Shown here piece by piece: positions 53,792 to 63,007 of a stretch of 64,000 nt of DNA. The notes beneath the pieces are model-generated. The model ran no database searches. It saw only the letters and a program-made list of their open reading frames with translations, and had not been told where the DNA came from. A program made the position numbers and the translations under genes. Source of the DNA: an uncultured Hungatella sp. (GTDB lineage: Bacteria > Bacillota > Clostridia > Lachnospirales > Lachnospiraceae); NCBI GenBank assembly GCA_910585435.1, contig CAJUEJ010000021.1, positions 1-64,000 of the forward strand, in the 5' to 3' direction. Every line of letters starts with the position of its first letter. The stretch's first letter is position 1.

Positions 53792-55774
53792 ATGTGGGAT
53801 AAATGCAAAAAGCCGTACTACATGACAACTGCCATTGCATATACATCCGGTAAGCCTCACATCGGCAATACGTATGAGATTGTATTGGCGGACAGCATTG
53901 CCAGGTATAAAAGGGCCCAGGGGTATGATGTGCGTTTCCAGACAGGAACCGATGAACATGGACAGAAGATCGAGCTGAAGGCCCAGGAGGCAGGTGTCAC
54001 TCCCAAAGAGTATGTGGACAAGACAGCAGCCACGGTAAAGTCTATCTGGGATCTGATGAACACTTCCTATGATAAATTTATCCGCACCACAGACACAGAC
54101 CATGAAGCGCAGGTCCAGAAGATTTTCAAAAAATTATACGACAAAGGCGACATCTACAAGGGATACTACGAGGGGTTATACTGCACCCCCTGTGAGTCAT
54201 TCTTTACAGAGTCCCAGTTAGTGGACGGGAAATGTCCGGACTGTGGAGGGCCGGTTCAGCCGGCAAAAGAAGAAGCATATTTCTTCAAAATGAGCAAATA
54301 TGCGGATCGCTTAATTAAACATATCAATGAACACCCGGAATTTATTCAGCCTGTTTCCAGGAAAAATGAGATGATGAACAACTTCCTTCTTCCCGGGCTT
54401 CAGGATCTGTGCGTATCCAGAACCTCATTTTCCTGGGGCATTCCGGTGGACTTTGATCCAAAGCACGTGACCTATGTGTGGCTGGATGCGCTGACCAACT
54501 ATATCACCGGACTGGGATACAGCTGTGACGGTGAAAGCGATGCGATGTTTGACAAATACTGGCCGGCGGATCTGCATCTGATCGGGAAGGACATTATCCG
54601 TTTCCACACCATTTACTGGCCTATTTTCCTGATGGCTCTTGACCTTCCGCTGCCCAAGCAGGTATTTGGCCATCCGTGGCTTTTGCAGGGCGACGGCAAG
54701 ATGAGCAAGTCCAAAGGAAACGTACTGTACGCAGACACCCTGGTGGATTTCTTCGGAGTGGATGCAGTGCGCTACTTTGTCCTTCATGAGATGCCCTTTG
54801 ACAACGACGGGATCATTTCCTGGGAGCTGATGGTGGAGCGGGCAAACTCCGATCTGGCAAACATCCTGGGAAATCTGGTAAACCGCACCATTTCCATGTC
54901 CAACAAATACTTCGGCGGCGTTGTGACCGATGCCAAAGCGGGGGAGGGAACAGACCAGGATTTGAAATCCGTAGTGCTGGAAGCGGTAAAAAAAGCTGAC
55001 GGCAAGATGGAGCAGCTGCGGGTAGCAGACGCTATCTCCGAGATATTCAACATTTTCCGCAGAAGCAACAAATATATTGATGAGACAATGCCCTGGGCCC
55101 TGGCCAAAGACGAGACAAAGAAAGACCGCCTGGCAACCGTCCTCTACAACCTGACAGAAGCCATTACCATAGGAGCCTCTCTGTTAGAGCCGTTTATGCC
55201 GGAGACCTCACAGAAGATTCTGAAACAGTTAAATACAGAGAAGAGAGAACTGGACAAGATGGACGCCTTCGGCCTGTATCCCAGCGGCAATAAGGTGACT
55301 GAAAAACCGGAGATCCTTTTTGCGCGCATGGATTTAAAAGAAGTTTTAGCTAAGGCAGAGGCCATGGAGGCAGAGCAGAAAACAGCCGCTCCTGGGGATA
55401 CAGCTGATTCCAAAGAGGCCGCTCCTGTAATCGATATAGAGCCCAAAGCAGAAATCACCTATGACGATTTTGCAAAGCTTCAGTTCCAGGTAGGGGAAAT
55501 CATTGCCTGCGAGGCAGTGCCCAAATCCAAAAAGCTTCTCTGCTCCCAGGTAAAGATAGGAAGTCAGGTAAGACAGATTGTCAGCGGCATCAAAGCGCAC
55601 TACACACCAGAACAGATGGTGGGGAAAAAGGTTATGGTTGTTGTAAACTTAAAACCTGCCAAGCTGGCCGGAGTCATGTCCGAAGGAATGCTCCTCTGCG
55701 CAGAAGATGCAGAAGGGAACCTGTCGCTGATGGTTCCGGAAAAAGAGATGCCTTCCGGAGCGGAGATTTGTTAA
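53792..55774 (+). CDS. metG: Methionyl-tRNA synthetase
   Basis: 660 residues from ATG 53792; ATG 53783 is in frame but only one base from AAGGAGG. The class I motifs are YTSGKPHIGN (HIGH-type) and GKMSKSKGN (KMSKS). A zinc knuckle appears as CTPCESFF...CPDCGGP. The anticodon-binding domain follows, then an Ala/Lys/Glu linker (about 530-555) and the C-terminal tRNA-binding (EMAP/Trbp111) domain, FQVGEIIACEAVPKSKKLL. It charges initiator and elongator tRNA-Met. It is the first gene of a plus-strand core cluster. Confidence 0.97.
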   Translation: MWDKCKKPYYMTTAIAYTSGKPHIGNTYEIVLADSIARYKRAQGYDVRFQTGTDEHGQKIELKAQEAGVTPKEYVDKTAATVKSIWDLMNTSYDKFIRTTDTDHEAQVQKIFKKLYDKGDIYKGYYEGLYCTPCESFFTESQLVDGKCPDCGGPVQPAKEEAYFFKMSKYADRLIKHINEHPEFIQPVSRKNEMMNNFLLPGLQDLCVSRTSFSWGIPVDFDPKHVTYVWLDALTNYITGLGYSCDGESDAMFDKYWPADLHLIGKDIIRFHTIYWPIFLMALDLPLPKQVFGHPWLLQGDGKMSKSKGNVLYADTLVDFFGVDAVRYFVLHEMPFDNDGIISWELMVERANSDLANILGNLVNRTISMSNKYFGGVVTDAKAGEGTDQDLKSVVLEAVKKADGKMEQLRVADAISEIFNIFRRSNKYIDETMPWALAKDETKKDRLATVLYNLTEAITIGASLLEPFMPETSQKILKQLNTEKRELDKMDAFGLYPSGNKVTEKPEILFARMDLKEVLAKAEAMEAEQKTAAPGDTADSKEAAPVIDIEPKAEITYDDFAKLQFQVGEIIACEAVPKSKKLLCSQVKIGSQVRQIVSGIKAHYTPEQMVGKKVMVVVNLKPAKLAGVMSEGMLLCAEDAEGNLSLMVPEKEMPSGAEIC

Positions 55775-55852
55775 TGGTTACTATAAAGGGTGCGGTGAGA
55801 TGATACTGCGCCCTTGCTGCGCTGACCTATAACTTAAAAAGGAGACACCCTG

Positions 55853-56590
55853 ATGGAACAATCAACTCCCAGAGGCTTAAGCAGCACTGCCCTGAAATTA
55901 ATCGCCATCACCACCATGTTCATCGATCATATAGGCGCTGTACTGATTGAAGGCGGGATTCTAAACGGAGGAATGACACTCTCCTTGTCTGATCTGGAAT
56001 CCTTCTCCTCAGGCTCTGTCTGGTGGAAGACGGACTTGATTCTGCGCCTTATCGGCCGGATCGCATTCCCCATTTTTGCCTTCCTTTTGGTGGAAGGCTT
56101 CCTCCACACCAGAGACATTAAAAAATACGGGACACGTCTGCTGCTATTCGGATTTCTGTCAGAAATCCCCTTTGATCTGGCGGTTTACCACACCCCCTTT
56201 TATTTTGGCTATCAGAACGTATTCTTTACCCTGTTTTTTGCCCTTCTGGCATTGGCCGGGATACGAAAGTGGGAAGTGGATAAATCCCTGTGGAAACAGA
56301 TAGCCGCAGTTGTACTGTGTTGTTTAGGGGCATCCCTCCTGAGCTCTGATTACGGGGCATTCGGTGTTGTTTTCGTGGTGCTTTTGTACGTGACAAGAAG
56401 AAATCCCCGGATGCAGACCATCACTGGTTCTCTGGCAGTCATCTGGGAGCTGACTGCGTGCCTGGCGTTTATTCCCATTCGGATGTACAACGGGACAAAG
56501 GGAAAAGGGAATTTCAAGTATTTATTCTATGCCTTTTATCCCCTGCACCTGCTGTTTTTATATGGAGTGTGGAGATTTTTCTTTTTATAA
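55853..56590 (+). CDS. TraX-family membrane protein
   Basis: 245 residues with about seven to eight membrane segments. The family start SSTALKLIAITTMFIDHIG, the central IGRIAFPIFAFLLVEGF and FGFLSEIPFDLA, and the end FYAFYPLHLLFLYG are typical. TraX of the F plasmid acetylates pilin; chromosomal Firmicutes relatives are thought to be acyltransferase-like proteins with unknown targets. AAAGGAGA precedes the start. Confidence 0.9.
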   Translation: MEQSTPRGLSSTALKLIAITTMFIDHIGAVLIEGGILNGGMTLSLSDLESFSSGSVWWKTDLILRLIGRIAFPIFAFLLVEGFLHTRDIKKYGTRLLLFGFLSEIPFDLAVYHTPFYFGYQNVFFTLFFALLALAGIRKWEVDKSLWKQIAAVVLCCLGASLLSSDYGAFGVVFVVLLYVTRRNPRMQTITGSLAVIWELTACLAFIPIRMYNGTKGKGNFKYLFYAFYPLHLLFLYGVWRFFFL

Positions 56591-56674
56591 AGTACATGTA
56601 CTCCCGGAGCCTCTCCTTACCTGCCTTTGTAGCTTATTTTCCGAGAGTACACCTGCAACGGAGGAACTATAATC

Positions 56675-57454
56675 ATGATTTTTGATACACATGCCCATTA
56701 TGATGATGAGGCATTTGAACAGGACAGGAAGGAGCTTCTGTCCGGCCTGCAGGATGCCGGGATAGAGGCTGTTGTCAACATAAGCGCCAACATCCAGGGG
56801 GTAAAACACACGCTGGAATTGATAAATCAATATCCGTTTATCTACGGTGCCGTGGGAGTGCATCCCAGCGAAACCGGAGAACTGAACCATACCCTGCTCA
56901 ACTGGCTGGAGGAGATGGCCCGCAAACCAAAGGTAGTGGCAATCGGGGAGATCGGGCTGGACTATCACTGGGAGGAACCGGAAAAAGAGGTGCAGAAACA
57001 CTGGTTTATCCGTCAGCTCGACTTAGCCAGAAGGGTGAAGCTTCCTGTGGTGATTCACAGCCGGGATGCCGCCAAAGACACCCTGGATATTATGAAAGAA
57101 GGAAAGGCAGAAGAGACAGGCGGAGTCATCCATTGCTTTTCCTACGGGACAGACATGGCGAGAGAATATTTAAACATGGGATTTTATCTGGGAATCGGCG
57201 GGGTAGTGACCTTTGCCAATGCAAAGAAATTAAAAGAAGTGGTAAAATATATGCCTATGGACAGGCTTGTCCTGGAAACAGACTGTCCCTACCTGTCGCC
57301 TGTCCCTAACCGGGGAAAAAGAAACTCCTCCTTAAACCTTCCCTATGTGGTGGAAGCGGTCAGCCAGCTGAAAGGCATTCTGCCCCAAGAGGTGATATCT
57401 GTCACCAATGAAAATGCAAAAAAGCTGTACCGCATTTCTGCCGTCTCATCATAA
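56675..57454 (+). CDS. TatD-family metal-dependent hydrolase
   Basis: 259 residues. The metal ligands appear as FDTHAHYDD near the start, GEIGLDYHW, VIHSRDA, IHCFSYG and LETDCPYLSP. TatD proteins are amidohydrolase-fold DNases or deacylases; in Firmicutes they usually sit upstream of rsmA, as here. The ribosome binding site is GGAGG. The gap to rsmA is 28 bases. Confidence 0.94.
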   Translation: MIFDTHAHYDDEAFEQDRKELLSGLQDAGIEAVVNISANIQGVKHTLELINQYPFIYGAVGVHPSETGELNHTLLNWLEEMARKPKVVAIGEIGLDYHWEEPEKEVQKHWFIRQLDLARRVKLPVVIHSRDAAKDTLDIMKEGKAEETGGVIHCFSYGTDMAREYLNMGFYLGIGGVVTFANAKKLKEVVKYMPMDRLVLETDCPYLSPVPNRGKRNSSLNLPYVVEAVSQLKGILPQEVISVTNENAKKLYRISAVSS

Positions 57455-57482
57455 CATCACAAAAACGGAGAGGAAACACACC

Positions 57483-58358
57483 ATGGCAACCCTGGGCAAC
57501 CCTAAAAATACCATTGAAATTATTCAAAAATACCAGTTTACCTTCCAGAAAAAATTCGGACAGAATTTTCTCATCGATTCCCATGTGGTGGAAAAGATCA
57601 TCCGAGCGGCCCAAATCACAAAAGAGGAATGCGTGTTGGAAATCGGCCCCGGAATCGGAACCATGACCCAGTATCTGGCTGAAAATGCAAGACAGGTAAT
57701 AGCAGTGGAAATAGATGCCAAGCTGATACCCATTCTCCAGGAAACCCTGGCATCCTACGAAAATGTGGTTATTATGAACCAGGACATTTTAAAGACCGAT
57801 ATCTGTGAGCTGGCTGAGATCTATAATGACGGGAAGCCCATCAAGGTAGTGGCCAACCTCCCTTATTACATCACCACACCGATTATAATGAAGCTGTTTG
57901 AAACCAATGTCCCCATGGACAATATAACCGTTATGGTTCAGAAGGAAGTGGCAGACCGCATGCAGGCAGGGCCGGGGAATAAAGAATACGGCGCCCTGTC
58001 TCTGGCAGTGCAGTATTATGCCAGGCCATATATCGCAGCCAATGTGCCGCCTAACTGCTTTATCCCCAGACCCAATGTAGGATCAGCGGTCATCCGCCTG
58101 ACCCGCCACAGAGACATGCCGGTTCAGACGGAGAACCCTCAGTTCATGTTTCAGTTAATCCGCGCTTCCTTTAACCAGAGGCGCAAAACTCTCCAAAACG
58201 GCCTGAACAACTCGCCGGACATTCCTTATTCGAAGGAAACCATCCTGGCAGGCATCGAAAGCCTGGGACTTCCTCCGACAGTAAGAGGGGAAACACTGAC
58301 CCTGGAACAATTCGCGGCTCTCGCTGATTTTTTATATAAATCAGGCAGAGAGGGGTAA
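57483..58358 (+). CDS. rsmA: 16S rRNA dimethyladenosine transferase
   Basis: 291 residues from ATG 57483, behind GAGAGGAA; an upstream in-frame ATG lies inside tatD-like coding sequence and is rejected. KKFGQNFLID, the SAM-binding VLEIGPGIGTMT, and the catalytic NLPYYITTPI (NLPY) motif are intact, as is SFNQRRKTLQN near the end. It dimethylates two adenines near the 3' end of 16S rRNA; loss gives kasugamycin resistance in other bacteria. Confidence 0.97.
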   Translation: MATLGNPKNTIEIIQKYQFTFQKKFGQNFLIDSHVVEKIIRAAQITKEECVLEIGPGIGTMTQYLAENARQVIAVEIDAKLIPILQETLASYENVVIMNQDILKTDICELAEIYNDGKPIKVVANLPYYITTPIIMKLFETNVPMDNITVMVQKEVADRMQAGPGNKEYGALSLAVQYYARPYIAANVPPNCFIPRPNVGSAVIRLTRHRDMPVQTENPQFMFQLIRASFNQRRKTLQNGLNNSPDIPYSKETILAGIESLGLPPTVRGETLTLEQFAALADFLYKSGREG

Positions 58359-58368
58359 CCGACAGATA

Positions 58369-59100
58369 TTATTCAGGCATCCTGGAAAGGGCCGCCTCGT
58401 CAGCTACCACAATCACATCATTGTGAAGCTGCAGGATGGAAGCCGGAACATGGGGAGTGACAGGGCCCCGTAAAGAACGGTACAGAATATCCGCCTTGTC
58501 TTCCCCGCTGACAATGAGAAGGATTTTTTTGGCTTTCATGATAGTCCCGATTCCCATGGTGTAAGCCTGTCTGGGAACATCCTCCTCCTTCTCAAAGAAG
58601 CGCTTGTTGGCTTCGATGGTGCTGGCAGTCAGATCCACACAGTGGGTGATTGTCTCAAATGCCTCAGCCGGTTCGTTGAAGCCGATGTGGCCATTATGTC
58701 CCAGGCCCAAAAGCTGCAGGTCAACTCCGTTTAGGCTCTCAATAACCCTCTCATACCGCAGGCATTCCTCCTGGGCGTTTGGCTCCATGCCGTTGGGGAT
58801 GTTGGTATTTTCCAGCTTGATATTTACATGCTTGAAAAGGTTGTTGTACATAAAATAGAAGTAGCTTTGCTCATTATCTTTTGTAAGTCCCTTATATTCG
58901 TCTAGGTTTGCGGAACATACCTGGGAAAAATCCAGATCGCCGTTCTCATAGCGTCTGACCAGCTCTTGGTAGGTTCCGATAGGGGTAGAACCGGTTGCAA
59001 GCCCCAGGACACAGTCCGGCTTCATGATAACCAGGGACGAAATAATGTTGGCGGCTTTTCTGCTCATTTCTTTGTAATCGTTTGCTCTGTAAAGTTTCAT
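58369..59100 (-). CDS. nagB: Glucosamine-6-phosphate deaminase
   Basis: 243 residues. The substrate-binding VLGLATGSTPIGTY, the catalytic-region NLDEYKGL with the base Asp, and LGLGHNGHIGFNEP are all present, as is the length of Firmicutes NagB. It converts glucosamine-6-phosphate to fructose-6-phosphate and ammonia. It is convergent with rsmA, ten bases away, and divergent from the Gln-rich gene. nagA is not beside it. GGAGGTG is the ribosome binding site. Confidence 0.96.
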   Translation of the reverse strand: MKLYRANDYKEMSRKAANIISSLVIMKPDCVLGLATGSTPIGTYQELVRRYENGDLDFSQVCSANLDEYKGLTKDNEQSYFYFMYNNLFKHVNIKLENTNIPNGMEPNAQEECLRYERVIESLNGVDLQLLGLGHNGHIGFNEPAEAFETITHCVDLTASTIEANKRFFEKEEDVPRQAYTMGIGTIMKAKKILLIVSGEDKADILYRSLRGPVTPHVPASILQLHNDVIVVADEAALSRMPE

Positions 59101-59151
59101 ACTGACACCTCCATAGATAGTAAAAAGTATTTTAACATTTTTTTGTCATAC

Positions 59152-59180
59152 TTTCAATGGGTAAGTACATAAGATATATA
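59152..59180 (+). promoter_or_regulatory. Promoter of the Gln-rich DUF6128-type gene
   Basis: TTTCAA (59152-59157), a 17-base spacer and TATATA (59175-59180) precede the ribosome binding site AAAGGGGTG. Confidence 0.45.
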
Positions 59181-59196
59181 GCAAAGGGGTGAAAGT

Positions 59197-61185
59197 ATGT
59201 CTAATTATCGCAGATTAATATCATACATATACGCATATGAAGGCGGAGTAAAAGGAAAAAATATCGGATTTGCCAAATTAGAGACCAGGAACGGGCAGTG
59301 CAGGATCCAGGTAAGCGTGAGAAAGGTGTTTTTGGGAAGCCAGGACATGGGCGTATTTCTTTTGTCTGCCGGCAGCGAAATCTTCCTGGGGAGAATATTT
59401 GTGCGCAACGGGGCAGGGGAATTCAGAACCAGTGTTGCAGTCGATCATGTGGCAGGCTCCGAACACAATATTGAACAGTGCTACGGACTGACAATCCACA
59501 ATATGGATGATTCCTGGCAGAACTATACCACGATCTGGGAAGATGCAGTGGCGCATGCCGCAGAGGTAGAGCTGGCAGAGGCTGTCTCCGAGCTGGCAGA
59601 GGTACAGGAGGTAAGCCAGGCTTCGGAAGCTGCCCTCAGTGAGAAAAAGGCCGGCTCAATTATAGAGAATATAGAAGCAGAGATTCAGGCCCAGGATCAG
59701 CAGAAAAAAGAAGAGGTTTCTGCCCAGGATACAGGGGAAGAGATTCCCACCACCTTTGTCCAGCCCAGAAAAGAGGAACCCCAGAAAATTTTGTGGCCCA
59801 GGGAGGAGGGCCAGCAGGCAGCAGGAAAAACACCTGACAATGAACAGGCCCCAGGGGAGAAACAGCCTCAGCTGCAGCAAAGGTTCGAGGAGCAGCACCA
59901 GGAGGTACAGCCGGAAGGCCAGTCCCAATGGTCTCCCCAGGGCCAGCTGGAAAAGGAGCTGAATGAGGAGGTACTGGAGACTCCCAAAGCAAATGCTGAG
60001 AGTCAGAGAATGCAGGAGAATGAGGCCCGCAGGCAAGTGGGGGAACAGGGACAGGAACAGCCCCAGGGGCAATCCCAGGAACAATCTCAGGAGCAGTCCC
60101 GGGAAAAGTCTCAGCTTCAGGAGCAGCCCCGGATTCCCCGCGGGGAGGGAGCTGGGTCCCAGGGAGAGATTCAGGTGCAACCATCACCGGCGCAGAGAGT
60201 ACAGCCCCAGCAAAGGAGAACATCCCAGGTACAGTTCCGCCAGCAGCGATTCCAGGGAAGCTTTTCAAGAAGACCTGTACATGGAATGCCTCAGCAGGAG
60301 CAGTACTATCAGGAGATGCCATTTCAGCAGCCGGCCCCGGCCCCATCCTATTCCATGGAGGCGGCCAAAATGATGCAGCCTGTGATGCAGCAGCCAGCGC
60401 AGCCCATACAGCAGCCCCGGCAGCTGATGCAGGCCCAGCCGACACAAGTGCTGCAGGAACCCTTTCAGACACAAACCCAGAGCCAGCAGTCTATGCAGCC
60501 AATGACGCAGCCAGCACAGCTGATGCAGCAGCCCATACAGTCCCAACCGGTGCAGCCGCAGCTTCAGCAGCCCGTAATGCCGCCCCAGAGCCAGCAGCCT
60601 ATCCAGCCTCAAGATCAGCAGTCCATCCAGCTTCAGGGTCAACAGCCGGTCCAGCAGCCGATGCAGTCCCAGGGTCAACAGCCAGTCCAGCAGCCGATGC
60701 AGCCCCAAGGCCAGCAGTCCATGCAGCCACAGCTTCAGCAGCCCGCAATGCCGCCCACAGACTGGCAACAGCAGCCTGAGAATCCGGAACAGGAAGAGGC
60801 AAAAGAAGGGGTAGACATGGAAACCTTATGGCAGCATTTTTGCAGAACCTATCCCAAAATTCAGGCCTTTGACTATGATGGAAACAGCGAAATTTTAACC
60901 ATCAAACCCCAGGATATCGGTCTTCTTCCCAGAGAAATCTGGACGTATGGAAACAACAGTTTTCTTCTCCACGGATACTACAATCACCGCTATTTGATTT
61001 TGGCCCGCTTATCCGTCCCCAATGGAGGGGCACGCTTCCTACTGGGAGTACCGGGGCATTATTATAGCAATGAAAAATATATGGCATCCATGTTTGGATT
61101 CCCCAACTTTGTTATGTCAAAAAACCAGCCCCCAAACGATAATCGGTTTGGATATTGGTATACGGATCTCCGCCTTGGCTTTTAG
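59197..61185 (+). CDS. DUF6128-type protein with long Gln-rich middle
   Basis: 662 residues. The N-terminal domain (about 1-115, YRRLISYIYAYEGGVKGKNIG) and the C-terminal domain (about 540-662, PKIQAFDYDGNSEILTIKPQDIG to YWYTDLRLGF) are folded-looking. They match what I recall of DUF6128 proteins, which are confined to Lachnospiraceae. In between is an about 400-residue disordered stretch very rich in Gln, Pro, Glu and Met with many QPxQQ-type units. No signal peptide or membrane segment is present. The function is unknown; such architecture fits a spore or cell-structure component, but this is a guess. Confidence 0.85.
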   Translation: MSNYRRLISYIYAYEGGVKGKNIGFAKLETRNGQCRIQVSVRKVFLGSQDMGVFLLSAGSEIFLGRIFVRNGAGEFRTSVAVDHVAGSEHNIEQCYGLTIHNMDDSWQNYTTIWEDAVAHAAEVELAEAVSELAEVQEVSQASEAALSEKKAGSIIENIEAEIQAQDQQKKEEVSAQDTGEEIPTTFVQPRKEEPQKILWPREEGQQAAGKTPDNEQAPGEKQPQLQQRFEEQHQEVQPEGQSQWSPQGQLEKELNEEVLETPKANAESQRMQENEARRQVGEQGQEQPQGQSQEQSQEQSREKSQLQEQPRIPRGEGAGSQGEIQVQPSPAQRVQPQQRRTSQVQFRQQRFQGSFSRRPVHGMPQQEQYYQEMPFQQPAPAPSYSMEAAKMMQPVMQQPAQPIQQPRQLMQAQPTQVLQEPFQTQTQSQQSMQPMTQPAQLMQQPIQSQPVQPQLQQPVMPPQSQQPIQPQDQQSIQLQGQQPVQQPMQSQGQQPVQQPMQPQGQQSMQPQLQQPAMPPTDWQQQPENPEQEEAKEGVDMETLWQHFCRTYPKIQAFDYDGNSEILTIKPQDIGLLPREIWTYGNNSFLLHGYYNHRYLILARLSVPNGGARFLLGVPGHYYSNEKYMASMFGFPNFVMSKNQPPNDNRFGYWYTDLRLGF

Positions 61186-61205
61186 AAGTCAGGCGGAGGT
61201 TTTTA
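61168..61205 (+). terminator. Terminator overlapping the end of the Gln-rich gene
   Basis: CTCCGCCT (61168-61175) pairs with AGGCGGAG (61191-61198), followed by GTTTTT. The first arm is within the last codons and the stop codon sits in the loop. Confidence 0.85.
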
Positions 61206-61553
61206 AGTCTGGTTAAAACATTTTCCTGAAATTGATTTGCTGCCTATCCCTTTTTTCTTAAAATGATCTGACACGGCAATCCCCATTATGTTCTTCATAT
61301 GCGGCGCATAAATCACATCATAGTCATTAGCATGAACGTATCCGGCAACAATACCATCAATCACGGCAACCATGATTTTATCTTTACCGCTTTTCAGTAA
61401 TTGTTTCAGCTTTTGTTGCGTTTTATCTTTCGGATACTCATATCCCATTTCACTGACATTTAATTCACAGATAGCTTCCGCATCAAGAATCTGACATGGT
61501 CTTATTTGTAAATTCATTTCCTTGTAAATCATTTCATATATTGCTTTTGACAT
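61203..61553 (-). pseudogene. GNAT acetyltransferase, truncated at the C-terminus
   Basis: 116 residues read LQIRPCQILDAEAICELN, then VAVIDGIVAGYVHA and IMGIAVSDHFKKKGIG, the front half of a GNAT domain up to the acetyl-CoA-binding loop. Instead of the usual helix (typically GIGxALLxxVE) it continues SKSISGKCFNQT and stops. About 40-60 family residues are lost, and the break lies next to the terminator of the convergent gene. The product should be inactive. AAGGTGAAGA precedes the ATG, so translation is still possible. It may belong to the transcript of the toxin-antitoxin pair. Confidence 0.7.
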
Positions 61554-61574
61554 TCTTCACCTTTGAACAGGGTT

Positions 61575-61886
61575 TTAAAGTAGATTTCTATATTCCCTGC
61601 GTCCGTCAATGACTGCGTAGATAGTAACTGTGTAATGCATTTTATCAACTTTATAAAAAACAAGATGTTTTTCCGTAGCAAGAACCAAATAGTTTTGGCG
61701 TCTTAAAGTAGCATATTTTGGCGATACACCCAGATATGGAAAGTCTTCAAGATTATGAATTGCATGTTCTAGTTTATCCAGATAATCCAAGGCAATGTCA
61801 ATACTGCCGGAATCTTCAGCAATATAAAAAATAATATCTCTAAGCTGTTCATCCGCCGTGGCTGTCCGTATGATTTGATATTTCAT
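61575..61886 (-). CDS. RelE/ParE-family toxin
   Basis: 103 residues with the fold pattern of the family: YQIIRTATADEQLRDIIFYI, then LEDFPYLGVSP, then YLVLATEKHLVFYKVD and the end AVIDGRREYRNLL. RelE-type members cut mRNA on the ribosome; ParE-type members act on gyrase, and I cannot distinguish the two safely. The start overlaps the antitoxin stop by ATGA. Confidence 0.9.
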   Translation of the reverse strand: MKYQIIRTATADEQLRDIIFYIAEDSGSIDIALDYLDKLEHAIHNLEDFPYLGVSPKYATLRRQNYLVLATEKHLVFYKVDKMHYTVTIYAVIDGRREYRNLL

Positions 61887-62161
61887 AGGTTTTTCCTCGC
61901 CAAAAGAGCTGCACGGACATCATCAAAGGTATTCTGCATGGGAGCGGTTCTGCCGTTGGCAACGTCTTCCTCCGCTTCAGACAGAGTTTTTAACAGTTCC
62001 AATTCCGATTTCATTTGATAATAATCCTGAAGGCCTAAAAGAGCGGTATCTCCCCGACCGTTGACTGTAATGATGATAGGTGTGCGCTCCTCTCGACACT
62101 GTCTGGAGAGCTCGCTGTAGTGGTTTCTTAAATCTGCAGATGGTCTGATAATAGCTTCCAT
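61883..62161 (-). CDS. Phd/YefM-family antitoxin
   Basis: 92 residues from ATG 62161, behind GGAGGTG; a longer frame adds five residues without support. The DNA-binding N-terminal domain reads IIRPSADLRNHYSELSRQC and PIIITVNGRGDTALLGLQDYY. The C-terminal toxin-binding part is charged. It should repress its own promoter, which lies directly upstream. Confidence 0.92.
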   Translation of the reverse strand: MEAIIRPSADLRNHYSELSRQCREERTPIIITVNGRGDTALLGLQDYYQMKSELELLKTLSEAEEDVANGRTAPMQNTFDDVRAALLARKNL

Positions 62162-62189
62162 AAAATTCACCTCCAATTTCTATAGTCAT

Positions 62190-62218
62190 ATTATATTATA
62201 ATTTGGATATATTATCAA
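62190..62218 (-). promoter_or_regulatory. Promoter of the toxin-antitoxin operon
   Basis: TTGATA (62218-62213), a 17-base spacer and TATAAT (62195-62190) lie in a very AT-rich segment. The repeated ATATAT/ATTATA pattern may include the antitoxin operator. Confidence 0.7.
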
Positions 62219-62228
62219 GAATACCTAA

Positions 62229-62927
62229 TTAATAATCCACTCCCCGAATCCCGGCAGCCGGAACCGTCTTCTGTACAATAGAAAGAAATCCCTCCATTTC
62301 CTTCCTTGAAAATGCCGAAAATCCACTTCTTAACACATTCCCGGAATCCACAAACCCCTGAAGGAAATACTGGCTGCACCCTTCAATCCACCTGGCAATA
62401 TCTTCAAAATCCTTTTCTGTGTGAAGCCCCTTCACCACCGTTGTGCGAAACTCATAAGGAACCGTTTCCTCCATTAAGAAGGAAACGCTGTCTTCAACAG
62501 GCCCCATATGTAACCCGGGCACACCGCACACCTCCCCATAATGAAAACGCCCTGCCTTTATATCCATAGCCACAAAATCTACAAGCCCTTCCTTGCATAC
62601 CTTTTTCAAAAACTCCGGCCGATATCCGTTGGTATCCAGCTTTACCAGATACCCAAGCCCTTTCACTGCTTCCATCAGCCCCCCCAATTCGGCCCCGGAC
62701 AGGGAAGGCTCTCCTCCGGTTATGCAAACCCCTTCCAGAACCGCCCTTCGTTTCTTTAAGAAGCCAAGCAATTCCTCCTCAGACATCACCTCCGGGGCAC
62801 ACCCGCCTAAAAGATCCGTATTATGGCAAAAAGGGCACCGGAAATCACAGCCGCCTAAGAATACGGTAGCTGCCACATGGCCCGGAAAATCTAAAAGCGT
62901 TGTTTTTTGAAGACCACATATTTTCAT
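62229..62927 (-). CDS. nrdG: Anaerobic ribonucleotide reductase activating protein (radical SAM)
   Basis: 232 residues. The radical-SAM cluster motif is CDFRCPFC (C-x3-C-x2-C), and ITGGEPSL binds SAM. The start MKICGLQKTTLLDFPGHVAATVF is typical of the longer NrdG subgroup. It makes the glycyl radical on the class III reductase NrdD; no nrdD is in this window. The single cluster and short length argue against a sulfatase maturase. It is divergent from tadA. Confidence 0.88.
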   Translation of the reverse strand: MKICGLQKTTLLDFPGHVAATVFLGGCDFRCPFCHNTDLLGGCAPEVMSEEELLGFLKKRRAVLEGVCITGGEPSLSGAELGGLMEAVKGLGYLVKLDTNGYRPEFLKKVCKEGLVDFVAMDIKAGRFHYGEVCGVPGLHMGPVEDSVSFLMEETVPYEFRTTVVKGLHTEKDFEDIARWIEGCSQYFLQGFVDSGNVLRSGFSAFSRKEMEGFLSIVQKTVPAAGIRGVDY

Positions 62928-63007
62928 AAAATTGTTTTCAATTCCTTTCTGTTCCTTTATACTATTAAGAAAGAGTATAACACAAAACCAATCGAAGGGA
63001 AACAGCT

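Noticed and set aside
62229..62927. Radical-SAM gene as maturase for the sulfatase at 18474-19904
   Set aside because: It is too short and has only the one SAM cluster motif, with the N-terminal sequence of NrdG. Anaerobic sulfatase maturases carry additional cysteine clusters.
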